This document shows, in pieces, positions 1-7,598 of a DNA stretch of 26,563 nt (its first letter is position 1; each line of letters opens with the position of its first letter). Source of the DNA: a virus; the IMG/VR virus record IMGVR_UViG_3300037963_001078, positions 4,854 to 31,416 of that record. The stretch is one strand, 5' to 3'. The notes beneath the pieces were generated by a model. The model made no database searches and was not told where the DNA came from. It saw nothing but the letters and a program-made list of their open reading frames with translations. The translations under genes and the position numbers were made by a program.

Positions 1-2
1 CA

Positions 3-140
3 GCAAGATTTGCTGGCATGAAAGGACCCCTAAAGGATGAAAAGGGTAGACCAACAAGACTTGCTTTAGCACTCAGGGCTTGGGGTTTTAGAAACAAAGA
101 AAGTGCTAGAAACTTTGCACAAAGGCATAAAAAAACATGA
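3..140 (+). CDS. C-terminal end of a small conserved phage protein (5' end outside window)
   Basis: An open frame enters from the left edge and ends at TGA 138-140, leaving 45 visible residues. The fragment reads ARFAGMKGPLKDEKG, then RPTRLALALRAWGF and a basic tail. This resembles a small phage protein family that I recall as DUF6321, often found just upstream of portal genes; the family name is from memory. Its function is unknown. The stop codon overlaps the portal start as ATGA (137-140), so the two genes are translationally coupled and the fragment belongs to the virion operon. The true start is not visible. Confidence 0.7.
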   Translation, partial: ARFAGMKGPLKDEKGRPTRLALALRAWGFRNKESARNFAQRHKKT

Positions 141-1732
141 TGAATTTAGACGCAAGGCAAGTAATGGATAGGTCAAAGAAAGCGTTTGCACGAAAAGACC
201 TATGGCGTACCATTTATGAAGATTGCTACAGATACGCACTTCCCCAAAGAAATCTTTATGACGGATACTACGAAGGCAATGTACCTGGTCAAAACAAAAT
301 GAACATGGTTTTTGATAGTACAGCTGTACATTCAACCCAAAGATTTGCTAACAGGATACAGTCAGGACTGTTTCCACCATACAAGAAATGGTGCAGGCTA
401 GAGCCAGGAGAGGATATACCTGTGGACAGCAGGGCAGAGGTGCAGCAAGCCTTGGACATTTATCTTGATAAGATGTTTACAGTATTACGTCAGTCAAACT
501 TTGATTTGGCTATGGGAGAGTTCTTGCTTGATCTATGTGTTGGCACAGCAGTCATGCTGGTTCAAGAAGGCGATGATGTAAACCCTGTGCAGTTTACACC
601 AGTACCACAATACTTGATTGCCTTGGAAGAAGGTCCTTACGGAACTGTGGATAATGTATATCGTAAGTATAAACTAAGAGTAGAAGCAATACAAAGACAG
701 TTCCCTGACGCAGAAATACCAGAGAGTCTAATAAATTTAATGGAAAGAAAACCACAAGAACAAGTAGAGCTATGTGAGGCTGTTATTGTGGACCCAGAGC
801 GTAAGGATTACTCTTACCACCTAATTTACGAGAAAACTGGCGAAGAGTTATTGAAGAAACGCATGGATGAGTCCCCTTGGATTGTATCACGATACATGAA
901 AGTAGCAGGAGAAACTTTTGGAAGAGGTCCTTTGGTATCAGCTATTTCAGACATCAAAACACTCAATAAAACACTAGAATTACTATTGAAGAATGCATCC
1001 ATAGCTTGCGCAGGTGTTTACACAGCAGCAGATGATGGTGTGATAAATCCATCCAATATTAGAATTACCCCAGGATCCATAATCCCAGTAGCTAGAAATG
1101 GTGGACCACAAGGTGCCTCACTCGCACCACTACCTCGCTCTGGTGATTTCAATGTCTCTCAGATCGTTATCAATGATTTGAGAATGAACATAAAAAAGAC
1201 ATTGCTAGATGACACGTTACCACCAGATAATATGTCTGCTAGGTCTGCTACTGAGATTGTGGAGCGAATGAAAGAATTAGCGCAGAATATGGGTTCTGCT
1301 TTTGGCAGACTGATTACAGAAACTATGACACCAATAGTGACAAGAGTCCTATCTATAATGGATAAAAAAGGAATGATCCAGTTACCACTCAAAGTCAATG
1401 GACTAGAAGTAAAAGTTGTTCCTGTAAGCCCACTTGCTAAAGCACAAAATCTTGAAGAGATAAATGAGATTATGCAATTTGTACAGATAGCAGGATCACT
1501 AGGACCTGGTGGTATAGCTGAGATGAAACCAGATGAAATAGCAACATACATCGGTGATAAGTTAGGTATACCTTCTAGCTTGAGAACAACCCCACAAGAA
1601 AAACAAGCCATTATTCAGCAGAGTATGCAGATGGCAATGCAAGGTCAGGGTATGGCACAAGGGGGTCAGCCACCTGAACAACCACCTATGGAAGAACCAG
1701 CTAGCGCAGTAGCAGAAGAGGTTAGTGCATGA
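137..1732 (+). CDS. Portal protein (head-tail connector, T7 gp8-like)
   Basis: 531 residues, very close to T7 gp8 (536). Portal proteins form the dodecameric ring at the capsid vertex through which DNA is packaged and ejected, and which nucleates procapsid assembly. The sequence fits the podovirus head-to-tail connector family. It has an N-terminal helical segment with aromatic and basic residues (WRTIYEDCYRYALPQRN), an F-N-R-I-QSGLFPPYKKW stretch near residue 75, a central FGRGPL motif, and a late DDTLPPDNMSARSATEI stretch typical of the stem and crown region. The C-terminus is Met/Gln/Pro-rich and low complexity. The start overlaps the upstream stop (ATGA). The next ATG codon is directly adjacent, so the first residue could be either Met. 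The position immediately before the Bbp19-like gene and the scaffold supports the call. Confidence 0.93.
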   Translation: MMNLDARQVMDRSKKAFARKDLWRTIYEDCYRYALPQRNLYDGYYEGNVPGQNKMNMVFDSTAVHSTQRFANRIQSGLFPPYKKWCRLEPGEDIPVDSRAEVQQALDIYLDKMFTVLRQSNFDLAMGEFLLDLCVGTAVMLVQEGDDVNPVQFTPVPQYLIALEEGPYGTVDNVYRKYKLRVEAIQRQFPDAEIPESLINLMERKPQEQVELCEAVIVDPERKDYSYHLIYEKTGEELLKKRMDESPWIVSRYMKVAGETFGRGPLVSAISDIKTLNKTLELLLKNASIACAGVYTAADDGVINPSNIRITPGSIIPVARNGGPQGASLAPLPRSGDFNVSQIVINDLRMNIKKTLLDDTLPPDNMSARSATEIVERMKELAQNMGSAFGRLITETMTPIVTRVLSIMDKKGMIQLPLKVNGLEVKVVPVSPLAKAQNLEEINEIMQFVQIAGSLGPGGIAEMKPDEIATYIGDKLGIPSSLRTTPQEKQAIIQQSMQMAMQGQGMAQGGQPPEQPPMEEPASAVAEEVSA

Positions 1733-1992
1733 GCAAAACTGGGTGGGAAGGTATAGAGGTTTTGAATGAAAAACCCTTACCTACAAAAGACAATCAGCTT
1801 GAACTAGATAAAGCATTCGCTAGAACTTTTGAAACAGAAGAGGGCAAGAAGGTACTCAAGTACCTAACTGCCAGAACAGTACATCAACCTACTTGGATTC
1901 CAGGAGGTGATACTAGCTTTGGCTTTGCTAGGGAAGGACAAAATAGCATAATAAGAGAAATACAATCTAGAATAGAGAGGGCGAAAACATGA
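1729..1992 (+). CDS. Small Bbp19-like virion-module protein
   Basis: 87 residues. The C-terminal half (KVLKYLTARTVHQP, then FAREGQNSIIREIQSRI) matches what I remember of the Bbp19-like phage domain, a small helical protein encoded between portal and scaffold/capsid genes in many podoviruses. The pattern is an F-x-TEEGKKVLKYL helix, an aromatic/Gly middle, and a REGQ-x-x-I-x-x-EI helix. A role in head or connector assembly is inferred from position only. The start overlaps the portal stop by four bases (ATGA, 1729-1732), and the stop overlaps the scaffold start in the same way at 1989-1992. These features indicate one tightly coupled transcript. Confidence 0.75.
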   Translation: MSKTGWEGIEVLNEKPLPTKDNQLELDKAFARTFETEEGKKVLKYLTARTVHQPTWIPGGDTSFGFAREGQNSIIREIQSRIERAKT

Positions 1993-2807
1993 ACGACCAA
2001 GAACAAGAACAGATACAAACACAAGAGGGACTGGTGGCAGATACACCACCCATTCCAGCTGAGCAACAGCAACCTGATGAAACTGAGGTAGAGGTGCCAC
2101 ATAAGGTTGATGACAGTCCAGAGGATCAGATTGAGCCAGCTTCAGAGGATGAGGTGTTAGAAAAACCAGAGTTTCTAGAAGATAAGTTTTGGGATCCAAA
2201 AGAAGGGGTCAAGGTAGAGGACTTGAACAATTCTTACAAAGAGCTACAAAAACAGTTTTCTATGGGCAAACACAAAGCGCCAAAAGAATACGACCTATCT
2301 GTCTTTGAAGGTATCGATGTAGATGAGGATCCATTAGCAAAAGAGTTTGTTGATTGGGCAAATGAAAATAAACCCACACAAGAGGCTTTTGACAGACTTG
2401 TAGGTAAGTTCCGAGAAATGGCAGATAGTCAAGAAGAGGCTGAGTCAATAAACATAGAAGAGGAAACAGCAAAGCTAGGACCAAATGCTACACAGATTAT
2501 CAATGGTATTAAGCAATGGGGACAAGGTTTGGTTTCTAAAGGCGTGTGGTCAACAGATGATTTTGAAGAGTTCAAAGTATTTGCTGCAACAGCGAGTGGC
2601 ATCAACGCATTGAACAAAGTCCGTAAGTATTATGGGGAACTACAGATACCTACAGCTACAGTCGAGATGGATGGTATGCCAAGTCAAGATGAGTTGTACG
2701 AAATGGTAGCTGATCCAAAGTATAAGTCAGATCCAGCCTTCAGGAGACAAGTAGAACAGAAGTTTGCACAGGCGTTTCCTGGTAGTGTAGATACTGGTGA
2801 AATATAA
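1989..2807 (+). CDS. Capsid assembly scaffolding protein (T7 gp9-like)
   Basis: 272 residues, highly acidic and hydrophilic. The first ~60 residues are Glu/Gln/Pro-rich and probably disordered. A conserved-looking core follows: FLEDKFWDPKEG, then VEDLNNSYKELQKQF and KAPKEYDLSVF. A helical, basic C-terminus contains DPAFRRQVEQKFAQAFPG. This is the usual layout of podovirus scaffolds, which co-assemble with coat protein into the procapsid and leave before DNA packaging; the basic C-terminal helix normally contacts the coat. It lies directly before the major capsid gene, as in T7 (gene 9 then gene 10). The start overlaps the preceding stop as ATGA. Confidence 0.87.
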   Translation: MNDQEQEQIQTQEGLVADTPPIPAEQQQPDETEVEVPHKVDDSPEDQIEPASEDEVLEKPEFLEDKFWDPKEGVKVEDLNNSYKELQKQFSMGKHKAPKEYDLSVFEGIDVDEDPLAKEFVDWANENKPTQEAFDRLVGKFREMADSQEEAESINIEEETAKLGPNATQIINGIKQWGQGLVSKGVWSTDDFEEFKVFAATASGINALNKVRKYYGELQIPTATVEMDGMPSQDELYEMVADPKYKSDPAFRRQVEQKFAQAFPGSVDTGEI

Positions 2808-2965
2808 GACTTGTAATCACTTACAAAATATATTATTCTTATATCCGAGATAACGAATGTTCTATTCGCCTCTGGCTGGTGTGGAAGTGCATCATTTTTT
2901 TAGCCGAGGTTCCCTCGATAACTAAAGTATATTTTTTTTAATTTGTGTTAAACAAGGAGTAAACT
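2808..2965 (+). promoter_or_regulatory. Hairpin-rich leader upstream of the major capsid gene
   Basis: This is the longest non-coding gap in the virion module (158 bases) and holds no credible gene. Three perfect short inverted repeats are visible: TTGTAA-TCAC-TTACAA (2811-2826), CGAAT-N5-ATTCG (2854-2868) and CGAGG-TTC-CCTCG (2905-2917). The last is preceded by a T run (2895-2901) and followed after about 14 bases by another T run (2932-2939). A strong ribosome binding site (AAGGAG) precedes the capsid ATG. The element could be an mRNA-processing or stabilising leader, a weak terminator, or a promoter region for high capsid expression. The sequence alone does not say which. Confidence 0.5.
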
Positions 2966-3817
2966 ATGGCACAGTCAATCACTAATGCTTTTGTTACTTT
3001 GTTTGATGCCGAGGTGAAACAAGCCTATCAAGGAGAATCAGTTCTTCTTAATAGCGTAAGGCTAAGACAAGGTGTACAAGGCAACACTTACAAGTTCCCA
3101 AAACTTGGTAAGGGTAGTGCGACTGCTCGTATTCCACAGACAGATGTAACTCCGTTAAATGTTACTTACTCACAAGTAACTGCAACAATGAGCGACTTCA
3201 ACGCTGCTGAATACTCAGACGTATTCCACCAAGCAAAGGTGAACTTTGACGAGAGGTCAGAACTTGTCCAAGTAGTTTCAAAAGCTATTGGGCGTAGAAT
3301 GGACCAACTAATCATTGATGCACTAGATGCAGAATCATCACCATCAACAGTTGCAAATACTGTTGTTACAACTGGTTCAGCAACTGCGTCAAACTTGAAC
3401 GTAGGTAAGCTAATAGCTGCGAAGAAAGCACTAGACGCTAAGAACGTTCCGTTTGATGACAGACACATTGTGATTCACGCTAACTCACTATCTGGGCTAC
3501 TAGGTGATGAGAGAGCAATCTCAAGTGACTTTGCATCAATCAAAGCTCTTGTTTCTGGAGAAATCAATACATTCCTAGGTTTCAATTTCCATGTACTTGG
3601 AGATAGAGACGAAGGTGGTCTAGCTATTGATGGCTCAAGCGACAGGAAAGTATTCGCCTATCATCGTTCTGCAATCGGTATGGCAGTCAACATGAACCAA
3701 AAAACAGAAATCAACTATGTACCAGAAAAGACATCTTTCTTGGTCAACAGTATGTTCTCTGCTGGTTCTGTGTCTATCGATGGCGATGGTATCGTAGAAA
3801 TCACTTGTAGAGAATAG
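2966..3817 (+). CDS. Major capsid protein
   Basis: 283 residues, shorter than T7 gp10A (345). It fits the HK97-fold coat proteins of marine podoviruses. Visible features are an N-terminal helix (FVTLFDAEVKQAYQ), the segment GNTYKFPKLGKGSATAR followed by a beta-rich stretch with a conserved DFNAAEYSD motif, and the helical RRMDQLIIDALDAE that corresponds to a spine helix. After these come an A-domain-like part (KVFAYHRSAIGMAVNM) and a closing SIDGDGIVEITCRE strand. It has its own strong Shine-Dalgarno (AAGGAGTAAACT-ATG) behind a structured leader, which fits the most abundant virion protein. Its position after the scaffold and before a small decoration-like gene agrees with the call. Confidence 0.9.
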   Translation: MAQSITNAFVTLFDAEVKQAYQGESVLLNSVRLRQGVQGNTYKFPKLGKGSATARIPQTDVTPLNVTYSQVTATMSDFNAAEYSDVFHQAKVNFDERSELVQVVSKAIGRRMDQLIIDALDAESSPSTVANTVVTTGSATASNLNVGKLIAAKKALDAKNVPFDDRHIVIHANSLSGLLGDERAISSDFASIKALVSGEINTFLGFNFHVLGDRDEGGLAIDGSSDRKVFAYHRSAIGMAVNMNQKTEINYVPEKTSFLVNSMFSAGSVSIDGDGIVEITCRE

Positions 3818-3827
3818 GAGGAATATT

Positions 3828-4109
3828 ATGGCTTTTGATTCAACAGGACTACAACCAATCGGTGGTCAAGCTAAAGCTGGCAATGCTCCTCAAATGTGGA
3901 GCTACACATCTACAGATGCCAAGACAGCTATAGATGCCTCTGGTTACTTCAATGATGCATCAGGCGTATTGAAGGTCGGAGACCTAATCTATATCCATGG
4001 CGATACAGGTGGGACAGCAACATTCTCGTTGCACCCAGTTGTAAGCAACGCATCTGGTGTAGTAGACATTGGGGATGGCACAGCTATCTCAGCTACTGAC
4101 TCAGACTAA
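3828..4109 (+). CDS. Small capsid-associated protein, possibly a head decoration protein
   Basis: 93 residues, preceded by AGGAGGAATATT-ATG and only ten bases behind the capsid stop, so it is expected to be made at a similar level. The sequence is Gly/Ala/Asp-rich and beta-prone. It has an N-terminal AFDSTGLQPIGGQAK segment, a central motif (VGDLIYIHGDTGG) and a C-terminal VVSNASGVVDIGDG stretch. I recall similar small proteins directly after capsid genes in marine phages, without an established function. A decoration or cement role is an inference from size, position and expected expression. It has no cysteine, signal peptide or membrane segment. Confidence 0.6.
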   Translation: MAFDSTGLQPIGGQAKAGNAPQMWSYTSTDAKTAIDASGYFNDASGVLKVGDLIYIHGDTGGTATFSLHPVVSNASGVVDIGDGTAISATDSD

Positions 4110-4115
4110 GACTAT

Positions 4116-4137
4116 GGGGAGGTGTAACAGCCTCCCC
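4116..4137 (+). terminator. GC-rich hairpin between capsid and tail genes (possible partial terminator)
   Basis: GGGGAGG (4116-4122) and CCTCCCC (4131-4137) form a perfect 7-bp stem with an 8-base loop in an otherwise AT-rich gap. No T run follows, so it is not a canonical intrinsic terminator. In T7 the late terminator lies at the equivalent point, after gene 10 and before gene 11. A leaky terminator or an mRNA-stabilising 3' structure that raises capsid transcript levels is plausible. Confidence 0.5.
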
Positions 4138-4155
4138 TAACTACAAGGACTGACT

Positions 4156-4788
4156 ATGGCAAGTGGTGATACAAACATAACTATCTGCAACCAAGCACTC
4201 AATCTTCTAGGTGCAGACACAATATCTTCTTTTACAGACACAACAAATGATGCAGCAACTGTGTGCAACAACATCTATGAAACTGTGAAGAGGCAAACAT
4301 TATCTCTATACCCTTGGTCATTCGCACTAACAAAACTACAACTATCACGATCTTCAACAACACCAATCAATGAGTGGTCTTATCAATATGATATGCCCTC
4401 AACCTCAATAAGTGGGACACCTTTACAGGTATACAACTCAAGTGCAACAAGAGTGCTGCCAGTAAATGACTATGAAATACTTTACACGGCAAGTGGTCCA
4501 ACTATAGCTACACATGAAACTAGCGTATACATTGATTATGTTACATCAGCAATAACAGAAGGTGTTATGCCCTCATACTTTGTACAACTTCTTGTATATA
4601 TGATGGCGTGGCATTTAGCTGAACCTGTTACTGACCAAACAACTAAATCAGATTACTGGAGGACCATAGCTCTAGGTGGAGTGGGAGAAAATGGCAGAGG
4701 TGGATATCTAAGGCAAGCAATGAACATAGATGGTCGTGGTAGACCAAGCTATGCAATAGTAGATTTCCCACTAACAGATGTGAGGTAA
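4156..4788 (+). CDS. Tail tubular protein A (T7 gp11-like)
   Basis: 210 residues (T7 gp11 has 196). The N-terminus ITICNQALNLLGADTI, followed by a helix with CNNIYETVKRQTL and the motif LYPWSFALTKLQL, is the typical signature of the tail tubular A family. This protein forms the dodecameric adaptor (gatekeeper) ring under the portal in short-tailed phages. The middle carries the usual N-EWSYQYDMPS segment and a C-terminal half with YVTSAITEGVMPSYFVQLLVYMMA split by helices. The gene lies directly before tail tubular B, as in all T7-like phages. It follows the 4116-4137 hairpin, and its ribosome binding site is an AAGGACTGACT spacer region. Confidence 0.92.
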   Translation: MASGDTNITICNQALNLLGADTISSFTDTTNDAATVCNNIYETVKRQTLSLYPWSFALTKLQLSRSSTTPINEWSYQYDMPSTSISGTPLQVYNSSATRVLPVNDYEILYTASGPTIATHETSVYIDYVTSAITEGVMPSYFVQLLVYMMAWHLAEPVTDQTTKSDYWRTIALGGVGENGRGGYLRQAMNIDGRGRPSYAIVDFPLTDVR

Positions 4789-4792
4789 TGGC

Positions 4793-7099
4793 ATGACTAG
4801 GGCTGTTACTATCCAAACTAACTTTACAACAGGCGAGATTGATCCGTTGTTAGCTTCAAGGATTGATATAGGTCAATATTACAATGGTCTAGACAAAGCT
4901 AGAAATGTCACGATCCAACCACAAGGTGGGGTGGAAAGAAGGCAAGGGTTACAATTCATCAAACAAATAGATAGTGGTGGTTCACCAGAGAATGGTACAA
5001 GGCTGATACCTTTTGAGTTTTCCACTACGCAAAGTTATATGCTTTTATTTGTAAACAACAGAATGTATGTATACAAAGACAAGGCTCTGGTCACAAATAT
5101 TAATGGTAGTGGCAACGATTATCTAACGACAGCAATTGGATCTGCACAATTATCCACACTAGATTTTGCACAGTCTTTTGATACATTAGTTCTTGTTCAT
5201 GAGGACTTGACTCCTTTCAAGCTAGTGAGAGGTGGCAACGACAGCACTTGGACTATATCAGCAATAAGTTTTGAACACGTTCCTTTTCATGCTTTTACAA
5301 CATCAACTACAGAGCCATCCACAACTGTTACCCCATCGGCAGTAGATGGTAGTATTACTATTACAGCAGGTTCATCTATCTTTGATGCTAATAGTGTCAA
5401 CCAATACATAGAGGTAAAGGATGGTCTAGGCAGGGCAAGGATTGTAAAACTAAACTCTGGCACAGTTGTTGAGGCTATAGTAGAGATACCATTCTTTGAT
5501 ACCAACGCCATAGCTAGTGGTGATTATGTAGTTGAGTCTGGTTATGAAGTTACTTGGTCTGGCACTAGGGGCTACCCAAGGACAGCTACATTCCATGAGG
5601 GTAGATTGTATCTAGGTGGTACTAAGTCAAGACCAAACACATTGTTTGGTTCAAGGGTGGCTAGGTTCTTTGACTTCAATCCAGGCGAAGGACTAGATGA
5701 TGACTCAATCGAAGCAACCTTAGATACGGACTCTGTCAATGCTATCATAGGACTGTTTAGTGGTAGAGACTTACAGATCTTTACTAAGGGTGGTGAGTTC
5801 TTTGTACCTCAGTCATCTCTTGACCCTATTACACCTAGCAACATTGTAATCAATGGTTCGACAAGAAGGGGTGCTAAAGAAGGCATCAAGCCTGTAGGTG
5901 TAGAAAGTGGTACATTGTTTATACAAAGAAGTGGCAAAGCTGTCAGAGAGTTTTCTTTTAGTGATACTGAGCTTTCTTATGTGTCAGCTAACGTATCATT
6001 ACTATCTTCACATTTACTAAATACACCATTAGACATGGCTTTGAGAAAAGCCACTTCCACAACTGAAGGCGATATGCTTATGATAGTCAATACTGATGGA
6101 ACTCTAGTCATGTACTCTATTCTAAGAGATCAAAATATTACAGCACCATCACTAGCAAGCACAGGTCCAGATGTTGCAACCATAACAGTATCAGACTATG
6201 CAAACATAGCTGTAGGTACAGAGCTTACATTTACAGATAACAATGGCACAGTCATTACGTTACAGTCAGAGGCAGTAGGTAGTTCAGATCCATCATCTGC
6301 ATCTGGCAACACACACTTCTTTAGACCAAACTCATCTAACAATACAACAGCAGATAACCTCTTTACTGCCTTTGGTAACATCAGTCAGTTTGTAGTGAAG
6401 AACCCAGCAGCAGCAGTCGTAACAGTCAAGCGTGTGGTTCCAGGAGACGACAACTTAACAGTAACCACAACTGACAGCACAAGACTAACTGTTACAAACT
6501 TTGCCAAAACAGATAAGTTTTTGAATGTAGCTGTAGATGTAGAGACTGTTTACTGTGTGGTCAAGCGTTCTATCAATGGTTCAGATGTTTACTATGTAGA
6601 GGCTTTCAATGATGATAACACAACAGATAGCGCCATACTTTTTACAGGTGGAACATTACCAGGTAGCACATCTCTAAGTGGCTTGTCGCACCTTGAGGGA
6701 GAAACAGTCAAGGTCATAGTTGATGATGCAATGCAAGCAAACAAAGTGGTATCTTCTGGTGCTATAACATTAGATGCAGTACCAACATCTTATGTGGAGG
6801 TAGGATTGGATTATACACCGAAAGTAAAGACTTTGCCTGTAGAATTAAAACTTCCAAGTGGTAACATTGTAGCGCAGAAAAAAAGGATTGTAGAGACTAC
6901 GGCAAATCTGTATCTTTCACAAAATCTAACAGTCAATGGTAATGATCTAGCTTTTACAGCTGCAACATTTTTTACTGGTAAGAAAAGAAGAAAGCCAATG
7001 CTAGGGTATGATCGCAATGGACAGATTACATTTTCACAATCCCAGCCATTATTTTTTAATTTATTAGGTATTGAGTATAAGGTAAGTGTAGGTCAATAA
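4793..7099 (+). CDS. Tail tubular protein B (T7 gp12-like nozzle)
   Basis: 768 residues, close to T7 gp12 (794). It forms the hexameric nozzle of the short tail. The N-terminus has the family pattern: FTTGEIDPLLASRID, then YYNGLDKARNVTIQPQGG and VERRQGLQFI. A later block, RGYPRTATFHEGRLYLGG followed by RPNTLFGSR, is also characteristic. The remainder is beta-rich and repetitive, as expected for the nozzle's propeller-like platform. The start codon is supported by GAGGTAATGGC upstream. The stop overlaps the next start by a single base (TAATG at 7097-7101), giving coupled translation with the first internal virion gene. Confidence 0.93.
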   Translation: MTRAVTIQTNFTTGEIDPLLASRIDIGQYYNGLDKARNVTIQPQGGVERRQGLQFIKQIDSGGSPENGTRLIPFEFSTTQSYMLLFVNNRMYVYKDKALVTNINGSGNDYLTTAIGSAQLSTLDFAQSFDTLVLVHEDLTPFKLVRGGNDSTWTISAISFEHVPFHAFTTSTTEPSTTVTPSAVDGSITITAGSSIFDANSVNQYIEVKDGLGRARIVKLNSGTVVEAIVEIPFFDTNAIASGDYVVESGYEVTWSGTRGYPRTATFHEGRLYLGGTKSRPNTLFGSRVARFFDFNPGEGLDDDSIEATLDTDSVNAIIGLFSGRDLQIFTKGGEFFVPQSSLDPITPSNIVINGSTRRGAKEGIKPVGVESGTLFIQRSGKAVREFSFSDTELSYVSANVSLLSSHLLNTPLDMALRKATSTTEGDMLMIVNTDGTLVMYSILRDQNITAPSLASTGPDVATITVSDYANIAVGTELTFTDNNGTVITLQSEAVGSSDPSSASGNTHFFRPNSSNNTTADNLFTAFGNISQFVVKNPAAAVVTVKRVVPGDDNLTVTTTDSTRLTVTNFAKTDKFLNVAVDVETVYCVVKRSINGSDVYYVEAFNDDNTTDSAILFTGGTLPGSTSLSGLSHLEGETVKVIVDDAMQANKVVSSGAITLDAVPTSYVEVGLDYTPKVKTLPVELKLPSGNIVAQKKRIVETTANLYLSQNLTVNGNDLAFTAATFFTGKKRRKPMLGYDRNGQITFSQSQPLFFNLLGIEYKVSVGQ

Positions 7100-7596
7100 T
7101 GAGTTTATTTTTTACAGCATTATCAGTAGCATCATCAGTTACACAGGCTTTTGCAGCAAGACAACAAGCAGCTGCTATGAAGGCGTACTATGATTCACAA
7201 GCTGATATATCACGATTACAGTATGAGAGCAAAAGAGTAGAGGCAAGAGAGCAGGGTGTGCAAGTTCTGAAGGCTGTCAATCAAGCTATGGGTAGTGCTT
7301 TAGCTCAGGCAGCAGCAGGGGGAATATTAGCTACAGAGGGATCTGCGTTACTTGGTCAAACAAACTCTTTCAAAGAAGGCATTAGAGATTTTAGAATGGC
7401 AAACTTAAATCAAGAACTACTACAAAACATGAGCGAACTTGAGTATAATAATCTTAGACAAGCTGGTATAATAAAAGCAGAGATGGGAACGATAGATGCT
7501 CTTGCAGGTCTAGGAACAGATCTAGTTGATATTGAAAAGGCAGGTTTGTTTGAGCCAGCAAAAAATTTATTTACTAGGAAGAAGGCTGAAGAATAG
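7099..7596 (+). CDS. Internal virion protein, T7 gp14-like
   Basis: 165 residues (T7 gp14 has 196). The N-terminus is hydrophobic (LFFTALSVASSVTQAFA). An Ala/Gln-rich helical segment follows, then a central Gly/Ala patch (ALAQAAAGGILATEGSALL) and a charged C-terminus. This resembles gp14-type ejection proteins, which leave the head with the genome and insert in the outer membrane to start the trans-envelope channel. The position directly after tail tubular B and before a ~725-residue protein matches genes 14-15-16 of T7. It shares one base with the upstream stop and is separated by two bases from the next gene. Confidence 0.8.
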   Translation: MSLFFTALSVASSVTQAFAARQQAAAMKAYYDSQADISRLQYESKRVEAREQGVQVLKAVNQAMGSALAQAAAGGILATEGSALLGQTNSFKEGIRDFRMANLNQELLQNMSELEYNNLRQAGIIKAEMGTIDALAGLGTDLVDIEKAGLFEPAKNLFTRKKAEE

Positions 7597-7598
7597 TA

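Noticed and set aside
5150-5158. Exact DnaA box TTATCCACA
   Set aside because: It is a single copy in the middle of the tail tubular B gene, with no clustered boxes or AT-rich unwinding element; a chance match.
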